Positions 24,471-32,067 of a stretch of 64,000 nucleotides of DNA are shown here, piece after piece (within the stretch, counting starts at the first letter, position 1; each line of letters starts with the position of its first letter). The DNA is from Solimonas sp. K1W22B-7 (GTDB taxonomy: Bacteria > Pseudomonadota > Gammaproteobacteria > Nevskiales > Nevskiaceae): NCBI RefSeq assembly GCF_003428335.1, contig NZ_CP031704.1, positions 3,534,001 to 3,598,000 of the forward strand, given 5' to 3'. The notes beneath the pieces are model-generated. The model was not told the DNA's origin, did no database searches, and saw nothing but the letters and a program-made list of their open reading frames with translations. Made by a program: the position numbers and the translations under genes.

Positions 24471-25409
24471 CTATTTCCAGGGCATTTCGCCGGCGTAGGC
24501 CACCGACAGGGCACCCACGCCGACATTGACGGCGGCACTGGCGCTCATGAGGGAGACCAGCAGCTTCACGGCGCTGGAGTCACAGGCATGGCGCAGGTCG
24601 CGGAAGCCGGCCAGTTCCTCCACGCGCTCGGGTTCGCCACCGTAGCTGACGCAGATGTGGCGGCTGCTGATGCGGCCCTGCTCTACCAGTTCCGCGACGC
24701 AGCGCAGCAGGTAGTTGGCGGCGCTCTCCCAGCCGCGGCGCGTCGCCACCAGGCGCATGCGGCCTTCGTGCAGGACGGCCACGGGCTTGATGCCCACGGC
24801 CTGGGCGGCGACGTGCAGCAGGGAGCCGATGTTCTCGCCGCGCTGGCGGGCACGTTCGCGCACGTAGCCGACGTCCTCGGGCACGATGCAGGAGACCGTG
24901 TGCCGGCTGATCTCCCCCAGCCAGGTCAGGATTTCCAGGTAGGGCCGCCCTTCCTTCACCATCGCGGCGCCCTCGGCGGCCTGCACGCCGAGGCCGGCGA
25001 ACAGGGTGCCGGAGTCGAGTACGCGCAGCGAGAAGGGAATGCGGCTGCCGGTGTCGGCGCGATAGTCGCGGTAGCTGCCCAGGATGCCGAGCGCGGCCTC
25101 GGTGATCTTGCTGTGCAGGCTGCTGCGCTCCTTCCAGATGGGGATGCAGATGACGTGGTCGAAGTCCGACACCAGCATGTCGAGGAAGAAGTTGCGGATG
25201 CGCGCGACGGGGTAGGACTCGGTGCGCGCCTGCAGGCTGCGCTTGCCGATGCGGTTGGCGTAGAAGTCCAGCGTGGCGTGCGGCTCGCGGGCGTCGCTGT
25301 GCCGGTCGGGCCCGATGTGGATCGAGCCTGGCAATACCTGGATGTTGTGCTCCACCAGAAAGCGCGGCGGCAGATCGCAGCTCGCGTCGACGACAATCCC
25401 TGTCCGCAT
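24471..25409 (-). CDS. DegV family (fatty-acid-binding) protein
   Basis: 312 residues. DegV hallmarks: GIVVDASCDLPPRFL at the N terminus (bound-fatty-acid Ser/Thr loop), ESYPVARIRNFF in place of the usual TSQPSPxxF loop, VICIPIWKERSSLHSK for the usual I.ISSxLSGTYQSA, and a second domain with KPVAVLHEGRMR. In Firmicutes DegV-like FakB proteins present fatty acids to the kinase FakA; no FakA-like gene is present here. Its place beside fadIJ and fabG supports a lipid role. Start at 25409 with GGGGGAG upstream. Confidence 0.8.
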   Translation of the reverse strand: MRTGIVVDASCDLPPRFLVEHNIQVLPGSIHIGPDRHSDAREPHATLDFYANRIGKRSLQARTESYPVARIRNFFLDMLVSDFDHVICIPIWKERSSLHSKITEAALGILGSYRDYRADTGSRIPFSLRVLDSGTLFAGLGVQAAEGAAMVKEGRPYLEILTWLGEISRHTVSCIVPEDVGYVRERARQRGENIGSLLHVAAQAVGIKPVAVLHEGRMRLVATRRGWESAANYLLRCVAELVEQGRISSRHICVSYGGEPERVEELAGFRDLRHACDSSAVKLLVSLMSASAAVNVGVGALSVAYAGEMPWK

Positions 25410-25536
25410 TCCCCCAGCTCCCCCGCCGCCCCTGCGCGCGCGGTGGTCCGCGCTGCGAATCTCCCGCTAGCGTGGCATGGACGCTCCGGCGTGTCGACCG
25501 CTGTCAATGTATCGTCGACGCACGGGGCTTGCCCGA

Positions 25537-25616
25537 CCCGGCAACTGCTCCATGCGTTGCCCTACCTCGGGGATCCATCCCCTCGCCCTGCCCCTCTCCC
25601 GCAAGCGGGAGAGGGG
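25537..25616. repeat. 50-bp direct repeat copy plus CTCTCCCGCAAGCGGGAGAG hairpin
   Basis: Bases 25537-25586 are identical to 38051-38100 (begins CCCGGCAACTGCTCCATGCG, ends GGATCCATCCCCTCGC). They are followed at 25591-25616 by the hairpin CCCCTCTCCCGCAAGCGGGA. It sits between the DegV gene start and the end of the FabG-like gene. Confidence 0.7.
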
Positions 25617-25622
25617 TTCCAA

Positions 25623-26963
25623 TCAGGCCCCGATCAGGTTCTGCCCGCAGACGCGGATGGTCTGCCCGCTGACGCCCGAGGCGCCGGGGGTGGCGAGGAA
25701 GGTGACCAGCTCGGCGACGTCGCGCGGCACGCCGCTCTGCGACAGCGAGTTCATGCGCCGCGAGATCTCGCGGAACACGAAGGGCATGGACATCATCATC
25801 GGCGTTTCGATCAGGCCGGGGGCCACGGCGTTGGCGGTGATGCCGCGCGGCGCCAGCTGGCGGGCGCGCGAGGCGACGTAGCCGATCACGCCGGCCTTGG
25901 TCGCGGAGTAGTTGGTCTGGCCGACGTTGCCGGCGACGCCGGAGATGGACGACAGGCAGATCAGGCGGCCGTGGTCGTGCAGCAGGCCGCCCTCGATCAG
26001 TTCGCGGTCGATGCGCACGATGGCCTCGAGGTTCACCGCCAGGCTGAGGTCCCAGAGGCGCTCGTCCATCTTGGCCAGGGTCTTGTCGCGCAGCACGCCG
26101 GCGTTGTGGACGATGACATCCACGCCACCCAGCGCGGCGAGCCGTCCGGCGATGCGCTGCGGCGCGTCGGCGGCGCTGACGTCGGCCAGCAGGATCTCGC
26201 CGCCGCTGGCATCGGCCACGTCCTGCAGCGACTGCCGGCTGGCGGCGATGTCCAGGCAGACCAGGCGCGCGCCTTCTTCGGCCATGCGCCGGGCGATGGC
26301 GGCACCCAGGCCCTGGGCGGCGCCGGTGACCAGGACCCGCTTGCCCTGCAGCGTCGCCGTCAGCGGCATGCTGCCGTTGAGGCGCGCGCGCGCGGAAACG
26401 CGGAAGGGCTGGCCATCGACGTAGGCCGAGCGCGGCGACAGCAGGAAGCGCAGCAGGCCGTCGATGCGGTTCTCGGCGCCGCCCTCGACGTAGGCCAGGT
26501 TGGCGGTGGCGCCGCGCTTGCCGATCTCCTTGGCCAGCGAGCGGGTGAAGCCCTCCACCGCACGGCGCGCGGCGGCCAGGCCGCTGTCCTCGGTTTCCTC
26601 CGGCGGCGCGGTCAGCACCAGCACGCGGGCGTTCGCCGACAGGCGCGGCACCAGCGGGTGGAAGAATTCGTAGAGCGCCTTCAGGTCGCTCACCGCGGTC
26701 ATGCCGCTGGCGTCGAACAGCGCGAGGTCGGCGGGGCCGTGCTCGTCGGCGAGGCTGGCGCCGGCGGCGTGCAGCGCGGCCTGCGCGGCGTCGCCGGCGG
26801 CGGTGGCATTGATCGCGCCGCAGGCGACGTGGCGCCCGGCGAACGGGCGTTCCTCGTAGGGGCCCTCGCTGCGCGACAGCCGTTGCGGCGCAGGCAGGCC
26901 GGCGCGCTTCGCCAGCGGGCGAAGCAGGGGGTTGCGGCTCAGGGCGGACAGCAGGTCGGACAT
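25623..26963 (-). CDS. High-molecular-weight FabG-type 3-oxoacyl-ACP/CoA reductase
   Basis: 446 residues, nearly twice normal FabG. A degenerate N-terminal Rossmann-like domain (1-200) precedes a complete SDR domain: VLVTGAAQGLGAAIA near 218, HNAGVL, Ser in SSISGVAG, YSATK near 362, and NAVAPGLIETPM. This is the arrangement of mycobacterial FabG4-like HMwFabG enzymes, which reduce 3-oxoacyl-CoA with NADH. Neighbouring beta-oxidation genes fit a CoA substrate. Divergent from an AraC-type regulator gene that starts at 27211. Confidence 0.85.
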   Translation of the reverse strand: MSDLLSALSRNPLLRPLAKRAGLPAPQRLSRSEGPYEERPFAGRHVACGAINATAAGDAAQAALHAAGASLADEHGPADLALFDASGMTAVSDLKALYEFFHPLVPRLSANARVLVLTAPPEETEDSGLAAARRAVEGFTRSLAKEIGKRGATANLAYVEGGAENRIDGLLRFLLSPRSAYVDGQPFRVSARARLNGSMPLTATLQGKRVLVTGAAQGLGAAIARRMAEEGARLVCLDIAASRQSLQDVADASGGEILLADVSAADAPQRIAGRLAALGGVDVIVHNAGVLRDKTLAKMDERLWDLSLAVNLEAIVRIDRELIEGGLLHDHGRLICLSSISGVAGNVGQTNYSATKAGVIGYVASRARQLAPRGITANAVAPGLIETPMMMSMPFVFREISRRMNSLSQSGVPRDVAELVTFLATPGASGVSGQTIRVCGQNLIGA

Positions 26964-27210
26964 CGGTTCATTGTTCTTGGGTTGGGGCCGCCATCCGGGC
27001 TACGGGGGCGGCCTTCTGGCGGCCGGCCACTTTCGGCGAGTTCACCCAGGGGGCGTGAGGGTCACGGGTGCCAAGCCGCTTAGCATTTCAGGCATTTCGG
27101 GCCAGCCGGCGACCAGCGTCGCCGCCCTGGCGACCCGCGGTCGGGCCGGTGCCTTGCCGGGAGGGGCCAAAGTGTCAGAATGCGGCCATCTGCAAAGCAC
27201 CATAACGAAC

Positions 27211-28284
27211 ATGAGCCTCACCGAACCGGCACCGAGGAGCGCCGAGGAAGGCCAGCAGGAACGGCAGCGGGCCCGCATCCGCAACGCCGCGCCTGGAGCC
27301 TACCTGCGCAATGTCGTGGAGATCGCTGCCGAAACCGGCGGCGTCAGCGTTGACCGCATCCTGGAAGGCAGCCGCGTGACCATGGCGATGCTGGAGACGC
27401 CGGACCTGCGCGTGTCCGCGCCCGACGCGGCCCGCATCGTGCTGCGCGCCTTCCAGCTGTCGTCCAACCGGGGCCTGGGCTACGAGTTCGGCCTGCGTGC
27501 GCATCCGGCGGCGCATGGCAACGTCGGCTATGCCGCGATGAGCTGCGGCACGCTGCGCGAAGCCCTGGACATGGTGGCGCGCTATGTCCACCTGCGCCAG
27601 CAGGACATGGCCCTCCGGTTTGTCGCGGAGGGCGACGAGATGGTGATGGAGGCGCGCGACAACCATAACGTGGGGCCGCTGCGCGATTTCCTGCACGAGT
27701 CACTGATGGTGGGCTTCTGGCGCATGATCGGTTTCATGCTCGGCGAGCCGCAGACCGAGGCGGTGATCTGCTACGAATGGCCCGAGCCCGACTACCACGC
27801 CGCGTTCCGCGAACGGCTGCCGGTGACGCGCTTCAGCCAGCCGGTGACGCAGCTGCGCATCCCGGCGAAGTATCTGGATCGCCGCCTGGTGATGGCGGAG
27901 CCCAGCGCGGTGAAGAAGGCGGTGGCGCAGCTCGAAAGCGAGATGGCCACGTCGGCGCCCAGCGCCGAGAACCTGCTGGGCCGCGTGCGTGCCGAGCTGC
28001 GGCCCAGCGCCGACGGCTACCCGGACCTGGAGACGGTGGCGAGCTGCCTGTTCATGTCGGGCCGCACGCTCAAGCGCAAGCTGGAGGCGCGCGGCACCAG
28101 CTTCCAGAGCCTGCTGGACGAGGTGCGCTACCGCGACGCGCTGCGTTTGCTGGAGAATCCGGACCTGGACATCCAGCAGATCGCGACGATGCTGGGCTAC
28201 CGCGATCCGCCGTCGTTCACGCGGGCGTTCAAGCGCTGGAGCGGGTGTTCGCCGAGCGAGTTGCGGGCGAAGAAAGACAGTTAG
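27211..28284 (+). CDS. AraC-family transcriptional regulator (arabinose-binding-like N domain)
   Basis: 357 residues from the ATG at 27211; the frame is open back to 26932, but codon use changes there. The N-terminal 200 residues follow the AraC_binding_2/OruR-ArgR type sensor domain (NVGYAAMSCGTLREALDMVARYVHL). The C-terminal HTH_18 domain has LETVASCLFMSGRTLKRKLEARG and DIQQIATMLGYRDPPSFTRAF. Such regulators often control lipid or alkane genes. Divergent from the FabG-like gene, so that gene is a likely target; the 247-bp gap shows no clear operator. Confidence 0.85.
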   Translation: MSLTEPAPRSAEEGQQERQRARIRNAAPGAYLRNVVEIAAETGGVSVDRILEGSRVTMAMLETPDLRVSAPDAARIVLRAFQLSSNRGLGYEFGLRAHPAAHGNVGYAAMSCGTLREALDMVARYVHLRQQDMALRFVAEGDEMVMEARDNHNVGPLRDFLHESLMVGFWRMIGFMLGEPQTEAVICYEWPEPDYHAAFRERLPVTRFSQPVTQLRIPAKYLDRRLVMAEPSAVKKAVAQLESEMATSAPSAENLLGRVRAELRPSADGYPDLETVASCLFMSGRTLKRKLEARGTSFQSLLDEVRYRDALRLLENPDLDIQQIATMLGYRDPPSFTRAFKRWSGCSPSELRAKKDS

Positions 28285-28299
28285 GGCGCTATTGCTTTC

Positions 28300-28373
28300 G
28301 TAGGAGCGGCCGGTGGCCGCGACACGCCGGTCACCATGAGCAACTCCCTGTCGCGGCCACCGGCCGCTCCTAC
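28300..28373. repeat. GTAGGAGCGG hairpin (REP-like)
   Basis: Arms GTAGGAGCGGCCGGTGGCCG and complement, separated by about 25 nt. Same family as 20506-20585. It lies just after the AraC stop codon and before the convergent AraC gene. Confidence 0.65.
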
Positions 28374-28389
28374 AAAGGCAGCTGTGATG

Positions 28390-28490
28390 TAGCCTGGTTT
28401 CGCGTAGCGAAGCCGGGTCGCGGTCGCCGGAATGCACCGCAGTTTCCATGTCCAGCTGCGCTCCCGGCTTGCCTGCGGCAAACCAGGCTA
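28390..28490. repeat. TAGCCTGGTTT inverted repeat
   Basis: Ends TAGCCTGGTTT and AAACCAGGCTA enclose partly complementary sequence (CGAAGCCGGG and CCCGGCTTGC). It stands directly next to the hairpin at 28300-28373, giving a cluster of repeats in a 285-bp convergent gap. Confidence 0.55.
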
Positions 28491-28569
28491 CGGTCTTTGC
28501 AGGGACCGCTTTCTTTCCCGCGAAGACTGGCTGCCATGACCACCTCCCTGTCGCGGCTGACAGCCGCTC

Positions 28570-29595
28570 CTACGGGGGTGGGGGTTGTTTCTGCCATTCA
28601 CGCGGACTCATTCCCGTATCGCGCTTGAAGGCACGCGCGAAATTGGCGGCGTCGGTATAGCCCAACTCCAGGGCGATCTGCGTCACCGACAGTCTTCCCG
28701 CTTCCAGCAGCGCACAGGCGCGCTCGCGCAGGATTTCCTGCTGCAGGGCGCGGAAGCCGCTGCCCTCGCGCTGCAGATGTCGGTCCAGGGTGCGGGCGGA
28801 CAGGTTGAGGGTGTGCGCCAGGTCTTCCAGCGACGGCAGGCCGCCGCTGGCCTCGCGCAGCATCATGCGCACCCAGTCGGCCACGCGGCCTTCCGAGACC
28901 GCGTCGTGCAGCAGGACGCGGCAGCGGTCTTCGGCCAGCTGCAGCGCGGCGGCATCGGCCAGCGCCGGGGCACGGCCCATCAGCGCGGCCGACATCAGCA
29001 TGCGGATGCCGATGCCGTCGGGCCAGCCGAACTGCATGCGCGCGCCTTCCAGCTCGGCATAGCGCGCGGCGTGCGGCGGTTCGGGAATGGAGAGCTGCAG
29101 CTGGTAGCGCGGCATGGCCTCGCCCAGCAGTTCGCGCAGCACGATGTGCATGGCCACCGCCACCACCTCGAGGTGGAACAGCAGCGCGGCGTGGCTCAGC
29201 GGCAGTACCGGCTCGAAGCGGATCTCGGCGGCGGCGGCGTCGAGGCGGTAGCGCATGCGCAGCGTCGGCGTCAGCAGCCGGAAGAAGCGCGAGGTGAGGC
29301 GCATCGCGTAGTCCAGCGTCGGGCTGCTGAGGATGCCGTAGCCGACGATGCTGTGGGTGGCGAGCCGCAGCGTGCGGCCCAGCTCGAAGGCGATGTCGCT
29401 GCGGCCGGCGGCGGCGTTGACCGCGGCGATCAGCGACTCGACCTGCTCCAGCCGCAGCAGGGCGTCGGGCTGCTGCAGCTGCTGCGGGCGCAGGCCGGCC
29501 TGCAGCAGCAGCGGCAGCGGGTCCACGCCCAGGCGCTGCAGCTGCTCGCCGAGGCGCAGGTAGTAGCGTGCCGGCAGTTCCGGGTAGGCAGCCAT
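28570..29595 (-). CDS. AraC-family transcriptional regulator, divergent to alkB
   Basis: 341 residues. Sensor domain (HSIVGYGILSSPTLDYAMRL, RMRYRLDAAAAEIRFEPVLPL) and a C-terminal AraC helix-turn-helix (SLEDLAHTLNLSARTLDRHLQ, VTQIALELGYTDAANFARAFK). It resembles the AraC regulators found beside alkB in other gammaproteobacteria and probably activates alkB in response to alkanes. The 107-bp divergent gap holds two direct repeats suited to an AraC dimer. Confidence 0.87.
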   Translation of the reverse strand: MAAYPELPARYYLRLGEQLQRLGVDPLPLLLQAGLRPQQLQQPDALLRLEQVESLIAAVNAAAGRSDIAFELGRTLRLATHSIVGYGILSSPTLDYAMRLTSRFFRLLTPTLRMRYRLDAAAAEIRFEPVLPLSHAALLFHLEVVAVAMHIVLRELLGEAMPRYQLQLSIPEPPHAARYAELEGARMQFGWPDGIGIRMLMSAALMGRAPALADAAALQLAEDRCRVLLHDAVSEGRVADWVRMMLREASGGLPSLEDLAHTLNLSARTLDRHLQREGSGFRALQQEILRERACALLEAGRLSVTQIALELGYTDAANFARAFKRDTGMSPREWQKQPPPP

Positions 29596-29608
29596 GGCCT
29601 ACTGTCTG

Positions 29609-29643
29609 GAAATGACTGGTTCATGTCAAGAAATGACAGGTTC
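29609..29643. promoter_or_regulatory. Tandem direct repeat, probable AraC-type binding site
   Basis: GAAATGACTGGTTC at 29609-29622 and GAAATGACAGGTTC at 29630-29643, 21 bp apart (two helical turns), in the same orientation. This is the usual layout for AraC-family activators. It lies 60-95 bp upstream of alkB and just after the divergent regulator's start. Confidence 0.65.
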
Positions 29644-29702
29644 CGGGGCTTCGCCAGGATCAGGATGCTTCCAGGCAAACGGTTCTGGAGAGGAGATTCG
29701 AC

Positions 29703-30893
29703 ATGACGACGCAAACCCTGGATACGGGCAACACGGGTAACTGGAAGGACGGCAAGCGCGGCCTGTGGATGATGGGCGTGCTGTGGCCGGCACTGCCGCT
29801 GATCAGCGCGGCGCTGGCGCTGGGCACGGGCCTGGGCCTGTTCTGGTGGCTGACGCCGGTGGTGATCTACGGCGTGCTGCCGCTGCTGGACAAGCTGGTG
29901 GGCGAGGACAGCAACAACGCGCCGGAATCGGCCGTGGCGGCCCTGGAGAACGACCGCTACTACCGCCTGGCGACCTACCTGTTCATCCCGGTGCAGTACC
30001 TGAGCATCATCGGCGGCGCCTGGCTGGCGGTGAAGGGCGGCCTGCCGCTGCTGGACATCCTGGGCCTGGCGGTCTCGGTGGGCCTGGTCAGCGGCGCCGG
30101 CATCAACACGGCGCATGAGCTGGGCCACAAGCGCGAGACGCTAGAGCGCTGGCTGGCGCGCATCACGCTGGCGCCGGCGATGTACGGCCACTTCTACGTC
30201 GAGCACAACCGCGGCCACCACGTGCGCGTGGCGACGCCGGAAGACCCGGCGAGCTCGCGCCTCGGCGAGAGCTTCTATGCCTTCTGGCCGCGCAGCGTGA
30301 TCGGCAGCCTGAAGTCGTCCTGGCACCTGGAGAAGGCGCGCCTGGAACGCCAGGGCAAGAGCGTGTGGCACTGGAGCAACGACAACCTGCAGAGCTGGGG
30401 CATGACGGTGCTGCTGTTCGGTGCGCTGGCCGTGTGGCTGGGCCCTGTCGTGCTGCCCTTCCTGATCTTCCAGGGCTTCATCGGCTTCTCGCTGCTGGAG
30501 GTGGTGAACTACCTGGAGCACTACGGCCTGGTGCGCCAGAAGGAAGCCAGCGGCCGCTACGAGCGCTGCAAGCCGGAGCATTCCTGGAACAGCAACCACA
30601 CCGTGACCAACCTGATGCTGTACCACCTGCAGCGCCACTCGGACCACCACGCCAACCCGATGCGCCGCTACCAGGCCCTGCGCCACTTCGAACAGGCACC
30701 GCAGCTGCCCTCGGGCTACGCCGGCATGATCGTGGTGGCGATGATCCCGCCGCTGTGGCGCTCGATGATGGACAAGCGCGTGCTGGCCCACTACGCCGGC
30801 GACGTGACCCGCGCCAACATCCACCCGCCGGTGAGGGAGAAGATCCTGGCGAAGTATGGCGCCGACTATCAGACGCAGCGCGTAGGAGCCTGA
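29703..30893 (+). CDS. alkB: Alkane 1-monooxygenase (AlkB)
   Basis: 396 residues with six hydrophobic helices and the eight-His di-iron signature of membrane alkane hydroxylases: NTAHELGHK (His138, His142), EHNRGHH (167-173) and [11 protein letters not shown] near 310, plus the NYLEHYGL motif near 265. Inner-membrane enzyme that hydroxylates the terminal carbon of alkanes using electrons from rubredoxin. A strong Shine-Dalgarno (GAGAGGAG) precedes the ATG. Two rubredoxin genes follow at once. Confidence 0.96.
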   Translation: MTTQTLDTGNTGNWKDGKRGLWMMGVLWPALPLISAALALGTGLGLFWWLTPVVIYGVLPLLDKLVGEDSNNAPESAVAALENDRYYRLATYLFIPVQYLSIIGGAWLAVKGGLPLLDILGLAVSVGLVSGAGINTAHELGHKRETLERWLARITLAPAMYGHFYVEHNRGHHVRVATPEDPASSRLGESFYAFWPRSVIGSLKSSWHLEKARLERQGKSVWHWSNDNLQSWGMTVLLFGALAVWLGPVVLPFLIFQGFIGFSLLEVVNYLEHYGLVRQKEASGRYERCKPEHSWNSNHTVTNLMLYHLQRHSDHHANPMRRYQALRHFEQAPQLPSGYAGMIVVAMIPPLWRSMMDKRVLAHYAGDVTRANIHPPVREKILAKYGADYQTQRVGA

Positions 30894-30895
30894 TC

Positions 30896-31072
30896 ATGGA
30901 ACGCTACCAGTGCAATGGCTGCGGCTATGTCTACGAAGCCGCCAAGGGGGATCCGCACAATGGGTATGCACCGGGCACGCCGTTCAGCGCGCTGCCGCAG
31001 GACTGGTGCTGCCCGGATTGCGCGGTGCGGGAGAAGCCGGATTTCGCGGTGCCCGAGGAGACGGCGGCATGA
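30896..31072 (+). CDS. Rubredoxin, AlkG1 type
   Basis: 58 residues starting 2 nt after the alkB stop codon. Two iron-binding pairs: CNGC near residue 6 and CPDC near 39. After the second pair it reads AVREKPDF, so the usual Gly is missing and one extra residue (Arg) is present compared with the next rubredoxin. That Arg insertion marks the AlkG1 class, which in published complementation work does not support alkane hydroxylation. Its own role is unclear. Confidence 0.88.
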   Translation: MERYQCNGCGYVYEAAKGDPHNGYAPGTPFSALPQDWCCPDCAVREKPDFAVPEETAA

Positions 31073-31248
31073 AGACCTGGACCTGCGTCACCTGCGGGGT
31101 GATCTACGACGAAGCCCAGGGCTGGCCCGATGACGGCATCGCCGCGGGTACGCGCTGGGAGGATGTGCCGGAGAGCTGGACCTGCCCGGATTGCGGGGCG
31201 GCGAAGGGGGAGTTTCAGATGGTTGAGGTGATGAAGAAGGCGGCTTGA
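31069..31248 (+). CDS. Rubredoxin, AlkG2 type
   Basis: 59 residues. The ATG overlaps the stop of the first rubredoxin (ATGA). Iron ligands CVTCG near residues 6-10 and CPDCG near 39-43, both with the standard Gly. This is the AlkG2 class, able to pass electrons to AlkB. No rubredoxin reductase gene is in the window. Together, alkB and the two rubredoxins form a compact plus-strand operon. Confidence 0.9.
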   Translation: MKTWTCVTCGVIYDEAQGWPDDGIAAGTRWEDVPESWTCPDCGAAKGEFQMVEVMKKAA

Positions 31249-31253
31249 GTTCT

Positions 31254-31376
31254 CCCCTCGCCCGCCTGCGGGAGAGGGGCTGGGGGAGAGGGTGTCTGTA
31301 AAAACACACTTGGGCTGCCCATGCTTGATTTACAGAAACCCTCTCCCCTGCCCCTCTCCCGCAAGCGGGCGAGGGG
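31254..31376. repeat. BIME/MITE-like palindrome (CCCTCTCCC family)
   Basis: Nearly symmetrical: left half CCCCTCGCCCGC...GAGAGGGTGTCTGTAAA, right half TTTACAGAAACCCTCTCCC...GCGGGCGAGGGG. Same family as 2569-2610 and 37961-38139. It directly follows the alkB operon. Confidence 0.7.
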
Positions 31377-31387
31377 TTCAAGAAGCG

Positions 31388-31420
31388 AAAAGGCCCGGTG
31401 CGATGCACCGGGCCTTTTCG
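31388..31420. terminator. Bidirectional rho-independent terminator
   Basis: Hairpin GGCCCGGTG, loop cgatg, CACCGGGCC flanked by AAAA on the left and TTTT on the right, so it can end both the alkB operon and the convergent gene at 31434. Confidence 0.75.
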
Positions 31421-31433
31421 TTTCAGGCAGCTC

Positions 31434-31859
31434 TCAAGCCCGGCAATGCTCGCCAACCCGCTCCAGCAGCTGGCGGCGCTTCTGGCGGGCGCGGCGGCCG
31501 CTGCGCAGCTCGGTGTGGGCGATGCTGCGCACGTCCTCGATCAGCGGCGACAGGTGCGGCGCCGGGTCTTCGCAGCCACTGTTGAGCAGCTCGGAGTACA
31601 GCAGGTGCTGGAATGGCCGGCCGATACGGCCGAACAGCTCCTGGGCCTCGTTGCTCTCCGCCACGTGGCGCAGCTCGCTGCGGCGCTCGCGCACGGAGTC
31701 CCAGAAGCTTTCCAGGCCGGCGCAGAGCCGCTCGTAGCCGGCAGGCAGCTCGGCGGTGGCCTCTGCCACCTCGCCAGCCATGTCGCGCATCAGGTCGCGG
31801 TACGCCAGGGTCGCAATTTCGGGAGAGGCCATGGTGGGTTTCCAGTCCTTGGGGTCCAT
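31434..31859 (-). CDS. Hypothetical helical protein
   Basis: 141 residues from the ATG at 31859 (a second ATG at 31832 is equally possible). Helical and charged, no signal or membrane segment: LAYRDLMRDMAGEVAEATAE, FWDSVRERRSELRHVAESN, basic C terminus RRARQKRRQLLERVGEHC. The open frame reaches 32297 but overlaps the divergent DUF1302 promoter, so the long form is unlikely. Ends at the bidirectional terminator. Function unknown. Confidence 0.5.
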   Translation of the reverse strand: MDPKDWKPTMASPEIATLAYRDLMRDMAGEVAEATAELPAGYERLCAGLESFWDSVRERRSELRHVAESNEAQELFGRIGRPFQHLLYSELLNSGCEDPAPHLSPLIEDVRSIAHTELRSGRRARQKRRQLLERVGEHCRA

Positions 31860-32067
31860 GGAGCAGAGCCTGCCCGAGACCGGGCCGCAAGTGCATAGCT
31901 GCAAAGGCCCTCCAGCCCGAACGGCGGCCACCGGCCGGCGAACGGCAGGGATTACCGTCTGGCCCCTTCTGCCAGGACCTTTGGCACGACTGCCCCTCAC
32001 GCCGGGCGGCCGGCCCCCGGGACACTCCCCGCTCATAACCCATAAGACGCCCGTGCCCGGAGAGTCC

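Noticed and set aside
31756-32067. N-terminal extension of the DUF1302 frame upstream of 32068
   Set aside because: The signal peptide and Shine-Dalgarno are at 32068; the extension is low-complexity and overlaps the divergent gene's start.
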